DNA of 64,000 nucleotides from Bilophila wadsworthia ATCC 49260 (lineage in GTDB: Bacteria > Desulfobacterota > Desulfovibrionia > Desulfovibrionales > Desulfovibrionaceae): assembly GCF_000701705.1 (NCBI RefSeq), contig NZ_JNJP01000008.1:27383-91382 (forward strand). Direction: 5' to 3'. The notes beneath the pieces were generated by a model. The model ran no database searches. It was not told the DNA's origin and saw only the letters and a program-made list of their open reading frames with translations. Positions 1 to 8,183 of this stretch are shown here, in pieces (within the stretch, counting starts at the first letter, position 1; each line of letters opens with the position of its first letter). A program made the translations under genes and the position numbers.

Positions 1-10
1 GCGGCACCGT

Positions 11-47
11 AAAAAAAGACGCCGCATCCCCAAGGAAATGCGGCGTC
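11..47 (-). terminator. Intrinsic terminator downstream of the kinase-like effector gene
   Basis: A perfect 10-bp stem (18-27 with 38-47) encloses a 10-nt loop. It is followed on the minus strand by a run of seven T (A11-A17 on the plus strand). It lies directly after the minus-strand gene ending at 74, so it ends that two-gene transcript. Confidence 0.85.
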
Positions 48-73
48 CGGAGGCGTTTCGCGGCACCCTCGGA

Positions 74-2746
74 TCAGAGGATGGCGCTGAACTTCGTCAG
101 AAAGTCCCGGGTGAAGAAACCGTTCTGGATGCGCTCCCCGAATGAACCCTTTGCGCCGACCTTATGCCGGGCATACGTTTCCTTGATGCCCGGGGCGGCC
201 CAGTCCTCCACGACGCGGTGCTCCCTTTCGAGCCGGGCGGCGTGGCGCTGAGCGTCCTTGAGCCGGGATACCGCGGCATCCACGGCTTCGTTGTCCATGC
301 AGGGGGCGAGCATGGCCCGGTAGTCGTCTTCCCGGATGGCTGTGAGCTTGTCGAAGGTATCGCGGTCGATGAACACGGGCCGGAACAGCTGGTTGAAACC
401 GAACTGCTGCCGCGTCTCGCTCAGCAGCCTGTCGGGGAGCTTCGAAAGGTCGATGCGCCCGTCCGGCGGTATCGTGTACCCCTCTCTGCGCAGTTTGCTC
501 AGGAAATCCTGCTGGCGCGGGGTGGGGCGGCTCAGGTCAACGACGGTCATGCCCGCCTTGCGGGTCCCGAAGCTGGCGTCGTTGTCGATGCCCGTGATCT
601 TTACGGCTCCGGTTTGCGGATTGATGTCGATGAGGTAGTTGTCGCCGTGGCGGTCCACCTGCCCGGAAAGGACATCGGCCCATTCCATTTTGGACAGTTC
701 GCGCATCAGGTTGGCGCGCATGGCGTCGAGTTTCCCGTTGGAGCGCAGGAAGCGGCAGGTTTCGGGGAAATTGAGTTCCTTGCCGTCAGGCATCCGGCAG
801 ACGGGCTTGCCTCTGGCGATATCGAAGAAGGTCTTGCCGGGGGCGGCCTCCATGAACAGGCCGAGCTGCCCGTCATGGCTGCCGATGCTTGAGCGGGCGA
901 TGGTTCCGCCGCAGCCGATGGCGTCCGCCACGCGGGAGGCCGCCACGTTGAGCTGCATGACGCGCGCCCCGTTGCGGTAGCCGAGGCCGGACGCGCACAG
1001 ATGGTCGAGGCCGCGCCGCGCGCCCACCTCGGGCTTGAACACAAGCTTCATGTCTTCGCCGTCTCTGCCCCGGTACGTGCACAGATGCACGGTATTGGCC
1101 GCGCCCTGCCCGAGCTTGCGGGTGTCGGTCAGGATGGCGTCGCCCGCCCGGAGTTCAAGCTGGTCGGCCATGATGCCGCGCAGGGAGGCTTCGAGGATGG
1201 TATTCATGTCCACATGGTGATCCAGCGCGGCCTGGATGTATTCGCCCCGCGCCTGCGGGTTGGCCCCGGTCGAGCGCAGCATCCCGGCGGCCTCCTGAAA
1301 CTCGGAAACGAGGATCCCATCGCGCGTGAGCAGGGGCGTGTTTTCGATCTGGGCCGCGAGCCTTTTCATCTCGGACGGCACGAGCACGAAGCCGTTTTGC
1401 CCCACGCTCCGGCGCAACAGGTCCGCCATGCCGCGCGGGATGCGTTCGCCGCAGAAATGCTGATAGTAGCCGCCGATTTCCTTTGCGCCGATGGTAGGGT
1501 GCTCCGCGATTGCCATCATGGTCAGGAGCGTGCCGCAGGCCCGGCGAGTCTCCGGGGCCCGCAGGATGCGCACGGCGTCTTCCATTTCGTGGGCCAGCCG
1601 CTCGGGCGAGAGCGCCCCGGCATCGAGGCGGGTCATGATCTCGCTGACCTTGGCGTTGTAGCGGGCGAGCCCCGTGGCGAGCGGCGTGCCGAGGCCGCCG
1701 GGCAGGGCCGAGGCCGAGGGAAACAGGGACTGGTCCACGGGCGGCAGGATCGCGCGCACGGCGGATTTGACGCCCGCTCTGGGATCGGCGGAGGCAAGGG
1801 CGTCCAGCCGCTCGGCGGAACGGGCGAGCATGGCCTCGGCGGGGGCGAACAGGGTGCGGTCGGGGATGAGGACGGGGCCGCCCCCGGGATCGGCGTTGGG
1901 GTGTATCGCCCCGTCGATGCGGCCGCGCAGGGCTTCGAGATCGGCGCGCAACCGGGTGGCCGTATCCCGGAATTCGGCCAGCGGCATCTGCCCCTTGCGG
2001 CCTTCCAGCGCGTCGATGCTCCCGAAAAGCCGCGCCGCGTCGGCCCTGAATGCCCCGGCGACGTCACCGCTGCCGTGCATGAAGTGCGCCATGTCCTGCA
2101 TGGCTTTCCCCGCCGTGGGAGCCTGCGGATCCGCGACACCGGGGGCTATCTGCTGCCGCCGTTCGGCGGGCATCGCCGCGAGTTGCATGGTGGCGGCGAA
2201 ATTCAGCGCCTCGGAAGCCCGGAACTGGGTGGCCTGCGCCAGCGAATCGAGCAGGGCGGCGCTGACGCCGCTGGCCTTCTGGAATGCGCCGATCTGGGTG
2301 TAGAGCTCGTTCTGCGCGCCGACGAACGCTTCCAGCGCCGCGAAGGCGGCATCGGGAAGCGGATTGGCGTGGAAGTCCGCGATGGGGATGCGGCGCAGGT
2401 TCGCCGCCGCCACGTCGCAGGCGTTGGCGGCCTTCAGCATGGCGGAGTGGATGCGGAAGCCGCCGTGGAAGACTTTGGGTCGGGGGATTTCGGTTTTGAT
2501 GGCGTCGTACAGATCCCCGCCGATGCCCCGCAGCCCGCCGGAACGGTCAAGGGCGGTGTCCAGCATCTGGCGCAGCCGCGCCTCGGCCTGGAGGAGATCC
2601 TCATTGGGCGGGTTTCCGGGGGCCGGCGCCCCGTTCTGGGCGTCGTGGGGAACTGCGGGGTTTTGCTGCCCGGCGCCTTCGACGTCCGCATGGGGATCGA
2701 CGCTGATGGAAGTCCCGGACGTCGCGGAGAAAATCGTGGAGCTCAT
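74..2746 (-). CDS. Kinase-like protein, putative secreted effector
   Basis: An 890-aa protein with no signal peptide or membrane segment. The first ~60 residues are Ser/Thr/Pro/Gly-rich and look disordered, like a type III secretion leader. The middle is alpha-helical. The C-terminal third resembles a PI3/4-kinase or HipA-type kinase fold: a Gly-rich loop (GQGAANTV), a lysine strand (KLVFKP), a catalytic loop (GQVDRHGDNYL) and a metal-binding IDND about 20 residues later. A GGAGG ribosome site precedes the ATG, 15 nt after the upstream small gene, so the pair is one operon. I infer a kinase effector delivered to host or competitor cells, with the upstream gene as possible chaperone. No secretion apparatus lies in the window, so the secretion route is unproven. 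Confidence 0.6.
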   Translation of the reverse strand: MSSTIFSATSGTSISVDPHADVEGAGQQNPAVPHDAQNGAPAPGNPPNEDLLQAEARLRQMLDTALDRSGGLRGIGGDLYDAIKTEIPRPKVFHGGFRIHSAMLKAANACDVAAANLRRIPIADFHANPLPDAAFAALEAFVGAQNELYTQIGAFQKASGVSAALLDSLAQATQFRASEALNFAATMQLAAMPAERRQQIAPGVADPQAPTAGKAMQDMAHFMHGSGDVAGAFRADAARLFGSIDALEGRKGQMPLAEFRDTATRLRADLEALRGRIDGAIHPNADPGGGPVLIPDRTLFAPAEAMLARSAERLDALASADPRAGVKSAVRAILPPVDQSLFPSASALPGGLGTPLATGLARYNAKVSEIMTRLDAGALSPERLAHEMEDAVRILRAPETRRACGTLLTMMAIAEHPTIGAKEIGGYYQHFCGERIPRGMADLLRRSVGQNGFVLVPSEMKRLAAQIENTPLLTRDGILVSEFQEAAGMLRSTGANPQARGEYIQAALDHHVDMNTILEASLRGIMADQLELRAGDAILTDTRKLGQGAANTVHLCTYRGRDGEDMKLVFKPEVGARRGLDHLCASGLGYRNGARVMQLNVAASRVADAIGCGGTIARSSIGSHDGQLGLFMEAAPGKTFFDIARGKPVCRMPDGKELNFPETCRFLRSNGKLDAMRANLMRELSKMEWADVLSGQVDRHGDNYLIDINPQTGAVKITGIDNDASFGTRKAGMTVVDLSRPTPRQQDFLSKLRREGYTIPPDGRIDLSKLPDRLLSETRQQFGFNQLFRPVFIDRDTFDKLTAIREDDYRAMLAPCMDNEAVDAAVSRLKDAQRHAARLEREHRVVEDWAAPGIKETYARHKVGAKGSFGERIQNGFFTRDFLTKFSAIL

Positions 2747-2761
2747 GGTGGCCTCCGTGCG

Positions 2762-3367
2762 CTAGACGCGCATCCAGTTGACGTTGGACATGCCGACAAG
2801 CCCGGAATCGAGCCCCTGCATCAGATCCAGCAGGGCATACAGGCCTTCGCCCTGTTGCTGCACGTCGCCTTCCGGGGTGTCCAGACGCCATGCGCAGCGC
2901 TCGGCGTCGAGGACGACGTTCAGCACGCCCGATTGGGGCAGGCAGGCTTGGCAGGCCTCGATAAAGCTGCAAGCCGCCTCAAGGGACAGGCGTTCCGTTT
3001 CGGGATCGTTCCATGCGCCCCCCCACGGAAGCGACAGCCCGAGGCGCAGGCGGCCCGCATCCAGCAGATAGCGGAACTGCCAACTCTGGAGCCCCCCGCC
3101 GAGGAGCCCGCAGCCAAGATAGCGGACGGGGCCTTCCCTGAGGCCTTGCGGCGCTTCGGGGCTGTCGAAGACGGCGTCCAGATCCTCAAGGTAAAGCCCG
3201 GCAAGCCCGGAGAGCGGCTCGCGCCCGTCCGTGGCGAAAAACCATTCGTCGGTCTGTTCCAGTTCGTTGATGGCCTCCAGAGGCAGGGGAGGCAACGGCA
3301 GGCCGTTGTCTTCAAGCATCCCCGCGAACCCTTCCGGCAGCCGCAATCCCTGTATGGTAGCGTCCAT
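2762..3367 (-). CDS. Small acidic protein, possible effector chaperone
   Basis: A 201-aa soluble, acidic, Leu-rich protein without signal peptide. The ATG at 3367 was chosen because AAGGAG lies 7 nt upstream; a start 30 codons further upstream is possible but encodes an unconvincing basic extension. The stop is 15 nt before the start of the large kinase-like gene, so the two are co-transcribed. Size, low pI and position immediately before a putative effector fit a type III (CesT-like) chaperone, but I see no diagnostic motif. The family assignment is inference; otherwise hypothetical. Confidence 0.55.
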   Translation of the reverse strand: MDATIQGLRLPEGFAGMLEDNGLPLPPLPLEAINELEQTDEWFFATDGREPLSGLAGLYLEDLDAVFDSPEAPQGLREGPVRYLGCGLLGGGLQSWQFRYLLDAGRLRLGLSLPWGGAWNDPETERLSLEAACSFIEACQACLPQSGVLNVVLDAERCAWRLDTPEGDVQQQGEGLYALLDLMQGLDSGLVGMSNVNWMRV

Positions 3368-3962
3368 TGTCCGACTCCTTGTCATGCCGCAAAACGGCGG
3401 AACATGCCGCACGGGCCTGCCAACGACGTTGCCGGGATTTCCGTGCGGGCGCTTCATGCAAAAGGCTCAAGCAAAATCCGTGCTCAGAGAAGTCATAACC
3501 AGCCGAAGCTGTTCCCGCAACACCTTCTCCGGATGCGGAAAAGGCGGTTCCCCGGACGATGAGGGCCGTGCCTGCCGTTCCCGCTTTTCCGCGGGATGCG
3601 GGGAAGCATCCGGACGGGAGGCCGCGCGCTTCCGGGCGGGGATGGCCTGCGCCGGGCCATCCGGGGCGGGGCCGCGCATGGGCTGGAGATCGCCTCCATC
3701 GATAGAGGCGGTGCCAACGTTTTTCCCGTGTGCCCCGGGTACGCTCCGCCCAATGCCGCCGGGCTCGCGGCCTCTTCCACGGGAGCCCCGGCGTGTTGAG
3801 GCGGCTGGTAGCATAACGCGAGGGAATATGGGGCATTATGGGGCGTTTCCCGGCGCGTGGAAGCGGGGCGGTATCCGGGAAGCCGCCCGCGGGCGCGGCA
3901 TGGGCCTCTTGATCGGATCGGCGGAGAGGCCGATGTCCGGGAATGCGGAAGGCGAGGTTCCG
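3368..3962. other. Non-coding stretch between the effector operon and hipA
   Basis: About 595 bp, very GC-rich. Open frames here have Arg/Pro/Ala-rich translations typical of shadow frames and no ribosome site. It should hold the promoter of the minus-strand operon starting at 3367 and the end of the hipBA transcript, but I cannot identify either with confidence. Confidence 0.5.
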
Positions 3963-5138
3963 TCAGCCGGAAACCTCCGCGAGGATGGCCGGGAGCGCGG
4001 CTACGGCCTCGCCGACCTGCTCGAGGATGGCCTTTACCGTGCGGGCGGGCACGTCCACGACCGAGGCCGCGGCGATCATGTCCTTGTCCGTGATGTCCCG
4101 CCCCTTGCCGTTGACCATGCAGGTCTGTTCCCCCCCCACGCCCCGCGAGGGGGTGAGGTCATAGGCCGGGGCCAGCCGCCAGCGGCCTTTCGCATCGAGG
4201 AGGAAGGAGAAGTTCTTGGAATGGTCGTCCTGATTGCCGAGCCGGACGTTGAACGCCATGAGCCGGACCAGCTTTTCCACGTCCTCGGGATTGCGGGTGA
4301 GGGATTTTCCCAGCCGGAACAGGTTTTCGTAGTCGAGGGAGGCGTACCGGTGCGAGGCGTGCAGCAGCCCGCAGGCGGTATGCACATGCACCTTGCCGCC
4401 GTCCTCGCGGTCGAAGCGCCGGACGCCGAAGTAGGCGGCCCCGTCCCTGCCGGGGAAGAGGGCTGTCTCCGGCATCTCGATCCCCGCCCGCTTCGCGGCG
4501 AGGGAACAGGCGTATTCCATCCTGCCGATGGCGGGATCGTCATGGCGCGCCGGGAACTTGATCAGCCACGGATCGCAGCCGGGCTCGGCGACGGCGTCGG
4601 GCACGATGAGCCGCCTGTCGCCGGACACCCGGACCATGATCTTGGGCCGCGCCCCGCAGGAGGAGCCGTTCAGGGCCATGAGCGTGCGCAGCGTCTCCAC
4701 GGGCAGCGGGTCCTCATTGAGGGTGCGCCACGCCTCTTCGGCCACGCCGTCCAGATCGATGCGTTCGGGCAGCGGGTCGGGGTCCGGGGTCACGGGCTCA
4801 TATTCCAGCGCGCCCATGCCGCCGCTCCCCACCAGCGAGAGCCGGGACAGGGGCGTGATCCGTTCCAGCGGCAGGCCGCTGCGCCGCAGCAGGCGGTCCA
4901 GCAGGAGCAGCCCCCAGCCGTCGGGCAGGCTGTCGTTGAAGACGCCGAACAGCCCGTCGAACGTCCGTTTCGGATCGGACGCCACCCCGGGCCGCAGGGG
5001 AAGCAGGAAAGGCGAGAGTTCAATGCCCGAATCGAGGAAGCGCTTGTCGTACTCGAACAGGATGTCCCCGCCGCGCTCATCCAATAAGCCCACGAACCGC
5101 CTTTCGCCCCGGGCATTCAGATATACTTCAAGACGCAT
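3963..5138 (-). CDS. hipA: HipA-family serine/threonine kinase toxin
   Basis: A 391-aa protein with full HipA architecture: an N-terminal HipA_N domain (FVGLLDERGGDILFEYD), a central segment with the Gly-rich GSSCGARPKIMV, an LIKFP strand, and a catalytic region NVRLGNQDDHSKNFSFL followed by LAPAYDLTPS. In characterised HipA kinases these regions bind ATP and phosphorylate targets such as GltX. The ATG at 5138 follows AGGAGG and overlaps the hipB end by 11 nt, the standard HipBA coupling. Length is slightly shorter than E. coli HipA (~440 aa), as in many HipA-like proteins. A complete toxin-antitoxin module is inferred. Confidence 0.92.
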   Translation of the reverse strand: MRLEVYLNARGERRFVGLLDERGGDILFEYDKRFLDSGIELSPFLLPLRPGVASDPKRTFDGLFGVFNDSLPDGWGLLLLDRLLRRSGLPLERITPLSRLSLVGSGGMGALEYEPVTPDPDPLPERIDLDGVAEEAWRTLNEDPLPVETLRTLMALNGSSCGARPKIMVRVSGDRRLIVPDAVAEPGCDPWLIKFPARHDDPAIGRMEYACSLAAKRAGIEMPETALFPGRDGAAYFGVRRFDREDGGKVHVHTACGLLHASHRYASLDYENLFRLGKSLTRNPEDVEKLVRLMAFNVRLGNQDDHSKNFSFLLDAKGRWRLAPAYDLTPSRGVGGEQTCMVNGKGRDITDKDMIAAASVVDVPARTVKAILEQVGEAVAALPAILAEVSG

Positions 5139-5433
5139 CGGGCCTCCTCGCGCGCTTGCGTTCGCGGGGCGCGGCTTCAAACAGGCTGTGCACCGGGGGT
5201 TCGGGGAACAGGGCGTCGAACCCGTCCATGCGGCGCAGGGCGAACGCGATTTCCACGAACGAGGCCAGCGCGATGTCCCCGGTCTTTTCAAAGCGCCGGA
5301 GCGTGGACAGGCTGATCCCGGCGGCATGGGCCAAGGCTTCCTGCGTGAGGTTCTGGCGCAGCCGTTCGGCCTTGGCCCGTCCCGCCAGCTCGAGCCGCAC
5401 GTCGCGCGGGCTTTTCAGATAATCGTTCAACAT
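5128..5433 (-). CDS. hipB: HipB-type helix-turn-helix antitoxin
   Basis: A 101-aa protein with an XRE/Cro-type helix-turn-helix at about residues 20-60 (RLRQNLTQEALAHAAGISLSTLRRFEKTG read as helices 1-4). The C-terminal basic tail (RERKRARR) may contact HipA or DNA. It overlaps hipA by 11 nt and is the first gene of the operon. HipB proteins bind HipA, neutralise it and repress their own promoter. An inverted repeat just upstream is a candidate operator. Confidence 0.9.
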   Translation of the reverse strand: MLNDYLKSPRDVRLELAGRAKAERLRQNLTQEALAHAAGISLSTLRRFEKTGDIALASFVEIAFALRRMDGFDALFPEPPVHSLFEAAPRERKRARRPDAS

Positions 5434-5440
5434 AGAGCGG

Positions 5441-5460
5441 TAAACTCCGTTTATTGGAGA
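5441..5460 (-). promoter_or_regulatory. Candidate HipB operator
   Basis: An imperfect palindrome CTCC-N7-GGAG (5445-5448 and 5456-5459) starts 12 bp upstream of the hipB start codon. HipB operators are short palindromes at this position, so autoregulation is likely. Identified by position and symmetry only. Confidence 0.4.
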
Positions 5461-5669
5461 GTATCGTTCTTTTATAGATGGTTGTCAAAGCCTTTCGCGG
5501 ATTCCGCAGCGCCGCAAACGGTGCGGAGACGGCGAGAAAGAGAAGCATCCGGGGGCCCGGCAGCGCGCCGGGCTGGACAAGCTTGCCCAGCCCCCTGAAA
5601 AACAGCCTGAACGTGAGGAACAGGAGAAGCATCTTTCCCTCGCGTATGGTTCCCCGCCTCCGCGCCCGG

Positions 5670-6644
5670 TCAGAACGTGTAGGTCAGGCCAAGGGTGAGG
5701 CTTTGCGTGTGCGTTTCCCCGACCATGGGGCTGTCTTTGACCGCGCCGCTCAGGAACGTCACCTCCCCCTGGCAGAACAGTTCCCACTGCTCCGTGAGGC
5801 TGTAGTCGATGGCGAAGCTTACATACGGGGCAAAGCCCGAGCCCGGCGCATAGGCGCCGAGGCCGCTCTTGCGGGCTTCCTTCCGGGTCACGCCGTAGTA
5901 ATAGCTGTTGTAGCGGGCGTCGCTCCAGTAGGCGCCGACGGCGGGGAGCAGTTCCAGCGGCCCGAATTCTATGGACTGGATGAAGCCGATGTCGCCGTTG
6001 AAGCCGTTGCTGCGGCTGAGTACGTCCCCGGCCCCGCTGGCATGGAACATGCCGTAAGGCGAGAACAGGCGCAGTTCCATCCCGGCCTGGGCGGACGGGG
6101 AACGGTCCTCAAGCCTGCGCAGCCGCCGGTTGGAGGATTCGGAAGCCTCGAAAGAGGTGCTGTCGTATCCGGCGAAGGCGGAAAGCTCCAAGTAGGGCAG
6201 GTTGATGATCTTGACGCCCGCCGTATACCCCCGGATGAAGAACCGTTCCCCCTCATAGGTGATCATGGGGAACGGCAGCCAGTCCGGGCCGTAGCCCTTG
6301 TAGGGGGAGCTGCTCACGCTGCCGCCCGCGCCGAGGGTGAGTTCCCCGTCGAAGGGGAGGGTTGGGCAGCGCTTGGAGGGGGTGGACGCTTCGCCTTTCC
6401 ATTCCATGTCTCCGGAGGGTGGGGTGCCGGATTCCGTCCCGTACGCGGCGTGGAGAGGCGCGGCGAGCAGGAGCAGGCCCAGCAGGGCGGGCAGGGTGAA
6501 ACGGCGGAAGGCCGCCCCGGAAAGGCATGGCCGCCCGTGTGCGCCGCCGATGGCGCTGGTGCCCCCGGTACCAGCGGCGGCATGGGGAGCGGGTGGGCCC
6601 GTGTCCGCGTTGGCGGGGCCGGTTCCGTTCGGAAAGGGCGTCAT
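5670..6644 (-). CDS. MipA/OmpV-family outer membrane protein
   Basis: A 324-aa protein with a long Pro/Gly/Ala-rich N-terminus (about 45 residues), then a hydrophobic export signal (LPALLGLLLLAAPLHAA) and a beta-rich body ending in an aromatic TYTF, the usual C-terminal signature of outer-membrane beta-barrels. The region GYTAGVKIINLPYLELSAFAGYD matches the MipA/OmpV (MltA-interacting) family. The true start may lie nearer the signal peptide, but the ATG at 6644 overlaps the regulator stop (ATGA) and has AAGGAAA upstream, so translational coupling favours it. Co-transcription with a two-component system suggests an envelope-stress output or scaffold role. Confidence 0.75.
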   Translation of the reverse strand: MTPFPNGTGPANADTGPPAPHAAAGTGGTSAIGGAHGRPCLSGAAFRRFTLPALLGLLLLAAPLHAAYGTESGTPPSGDMEWKGEASTPSKRCPTLPFDGELTLGAGGSVSSSPYKGYGPDWLPFPMITYEGERFFIRGYTAGVKIINLPYLELSAFAGYDSTSFEASESSNRRLRRLEDRSPSAQAGMELRLFSPYGMFHASGAGDVLSRSNGFNGDIGFIQSIEFGPLELLPAVGAYWSDARYNSYYYGVTRKEARKSGLGAYAPGSGFAPYVSFAIDYSLTEQWELFCQGEVTFLSGAVKDSPMVGETHTQSLTLGLTYTF

Positions 6645-8029
6645 ATCATTTCCTTTTTATTGATGATGTTGATGCCGAGCTTTTTGATGCGGTGCCACAT
6701 GCTCCGCTCTGAAATGTTAAGCAGTTCCGCCGCCTTGACTTGCACGCCCCCGGTTTCTTCGAGCGCCCTCAGGATGAGGTCGCGTTCCGTTTCCGCGAGC
6801 TGCCGATCGAGATCGAGCGGGAAGGCGGAGCCGGGCGCGGAGGGGCGGCTTGCGTCCCCGCCGCCGGGCACGGCGCAGGAGGCCAGCCGTTCCGGGGTGA
6901 TGGCGGTGCCGGAGGCGATGATCGTGAGCCGCTCGATGCAGTTCTCCAGTTCGCGGATGTTGCCCGGCCACGTATGGTTCTTGAGGATCTCAAGGGCCGC
7001 CTCCGTGAACGTCACCGGGACTTTGCCCATCTCCCCGGCGGCGCGGAGGGCGAAGTGCTCGGCGAGGAGGGGGATGTCTTCCTTGCGTTCCCTGAGCGAC
7101 GGCATGATGATCGGGTAGACGTTGAGCCGGTAATACAGATCGCGGCGGAACTTCCCTTTTTCAATGGCTTCGAGGAGGTTTTGGTTGGTCGCGGCGATGA
7201 TGCGCACGTCGACCTTTTGCGTGGTGTTGGAGCCGACGGGCTCAATGGCCTTCTCCTGGATGCAGCGCAGGATCTTCGCCTGGAGCGCCAGCGGCATGTC
7301 CCCGATTTCGTCGAGGAACAGCGTGCCGCCGTCGGCCTGTGCGAAGCGCCCCTTGCGGTTGCTGGTGGCGCCCGTGAACGCGCCTCTGGCGTGGCCGAAC
7401 AGCTCGCTTTCGAGGAGCTGTTCGGGGATGGCGGCGCAGTTGATGGTCACGAGGGGGGCTTTGGCCCTCGGGCCGCCGTAGTGGATGGCCTTGGCCACGA
7501 CTTCCTTGCCGGTGCCGGATTCGCCGGTGATGAGCACGTTGGCGCTGCTCGCCGAGACTTCCCTGACGTTGCGCAGCAGGGCGAGGTAGGCCGGGCTTTG
7601 CCCGACGAATTGCCCGGCCGAGGCGGTCTGGAGCTGTTCGCGCAAATCCCGGTTGTCCCGCCCGAGCGCGTAATACCGCAGCGCGCTGGCGATGGTGGCT
7701 TCGAGGGCGTCGAGCTCGAACGGCTTCACCGTGTAGTCGAACGCCCCTTCCTTGATGATCTCCACAGCCTCCTTGAGCGAGGCGTAGGCGGTCATGATCA
7801 CCACGGGCAGATCCGGGTTGGCGGCCTTGACCTTTTCCATCAGCTCGCGCCCGCTCAGCCCCGGAAGCCGGAGATCGCTCAGGACGAGGTGCACTTCCCG
7901 TTCTTCGAGTACGGCCAGCGCTTCCTCGGCCGTTTCCGCCGTGACCGTGCCGTAGCCCATGTTTTCGAGGGCTACGGCCAGCACTTCCAAAAGGTTCGCT
8001 TCGTCGTCGACGATGAGGATTGTATACAT
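6641..8029 (-). CDS. NtrC-class sigma-54-dependent response regulator
   Basis: A 462-aa regulator: an N-terminal receiver with phospho-acceptor Asp52 (SDLRLPG), a sigma-54 AAA+ domain with Walker A GESGTGKE and the sigma-54 contact loop GAFTGA, a Walker B region GTLFLDEIGD, and a C-terminal Fis-type helix-turn-helix (VQVKAAELLNISERSMWHRI). The start at 8029 (MYTILIVDDE) is the normal beginning of a receiver. It lies between the kinase gene and the MipA-like gene. A sigma-54 promoter faces the other way beyond the kinase at 10138, so the eight-gene operon there is the most likely target. Confidence 0.95.
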   Translation of the reverse strand: MYTILIVDDEANLLEVLAVALENMGYGTVTAETAEEALAVLEEREVHLVLSDLRLPGLSGRELMEKVKAANPDLPVVIMTAYASLKEAVEIIKEGAFDYTVKPFELDALEATIASALRYYALGRDNRDLREQLQTASAGQFVGQSPAYLALLRNVREVSASSANVLITGESGTGKEVVAKAIHYGGPRAKAPLVTINCAAIPEQLLESELFGHARGAFTGATSNRKGRFAQADGGTLFLDEIGDMPLALQAKILRCIQEKAIEPVGSNTTQKVDVRIIAATNQNLLEAIEKGKFRRDLYYRLNVYPIIMPSLRERKEDIPLLAEHFALRAAGEMGKVPVTFTEAALEILKNHTWPGNIRELENCIERLTIIASGTAITPERLASCAVPGGGDASRPSAPGSAFPLDLDRQLAETERDLILRALEETGGVQVKAAELLNISERSMWHRIKKLGINIINKKEMI

Positions 8030-8183
8030 GATTCCGCCGTTTGCTGGGACAGCATTGCTTGTGAAATGATATTGGGGTGTTGGGGGGAAGCGCCTTTCCC
8101 GGAAAAGCTCCTCCCTCCTCAACCCCGCCGGAACGGAACCCCTCCCTTCCCCTGAAACCGTATGCTTTCAAAAGGAAGCCGCC

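Noticed and set aside
1001..3562. 853-aa plus-strand open frame
   Set aside because: Antisense shadow of the kinase-like gene and its partner; composition rich in Gly/Arg/His/Pro with no domain, no ribosome site.
5288..5632. 114-aa hydrophobic open frame upstream of hipB
   Set aside because: It runs through hipB in another frame with an Arg/Ala/Pro-rich tail and no ribosome site; only its first 30 residues look membrane-like.
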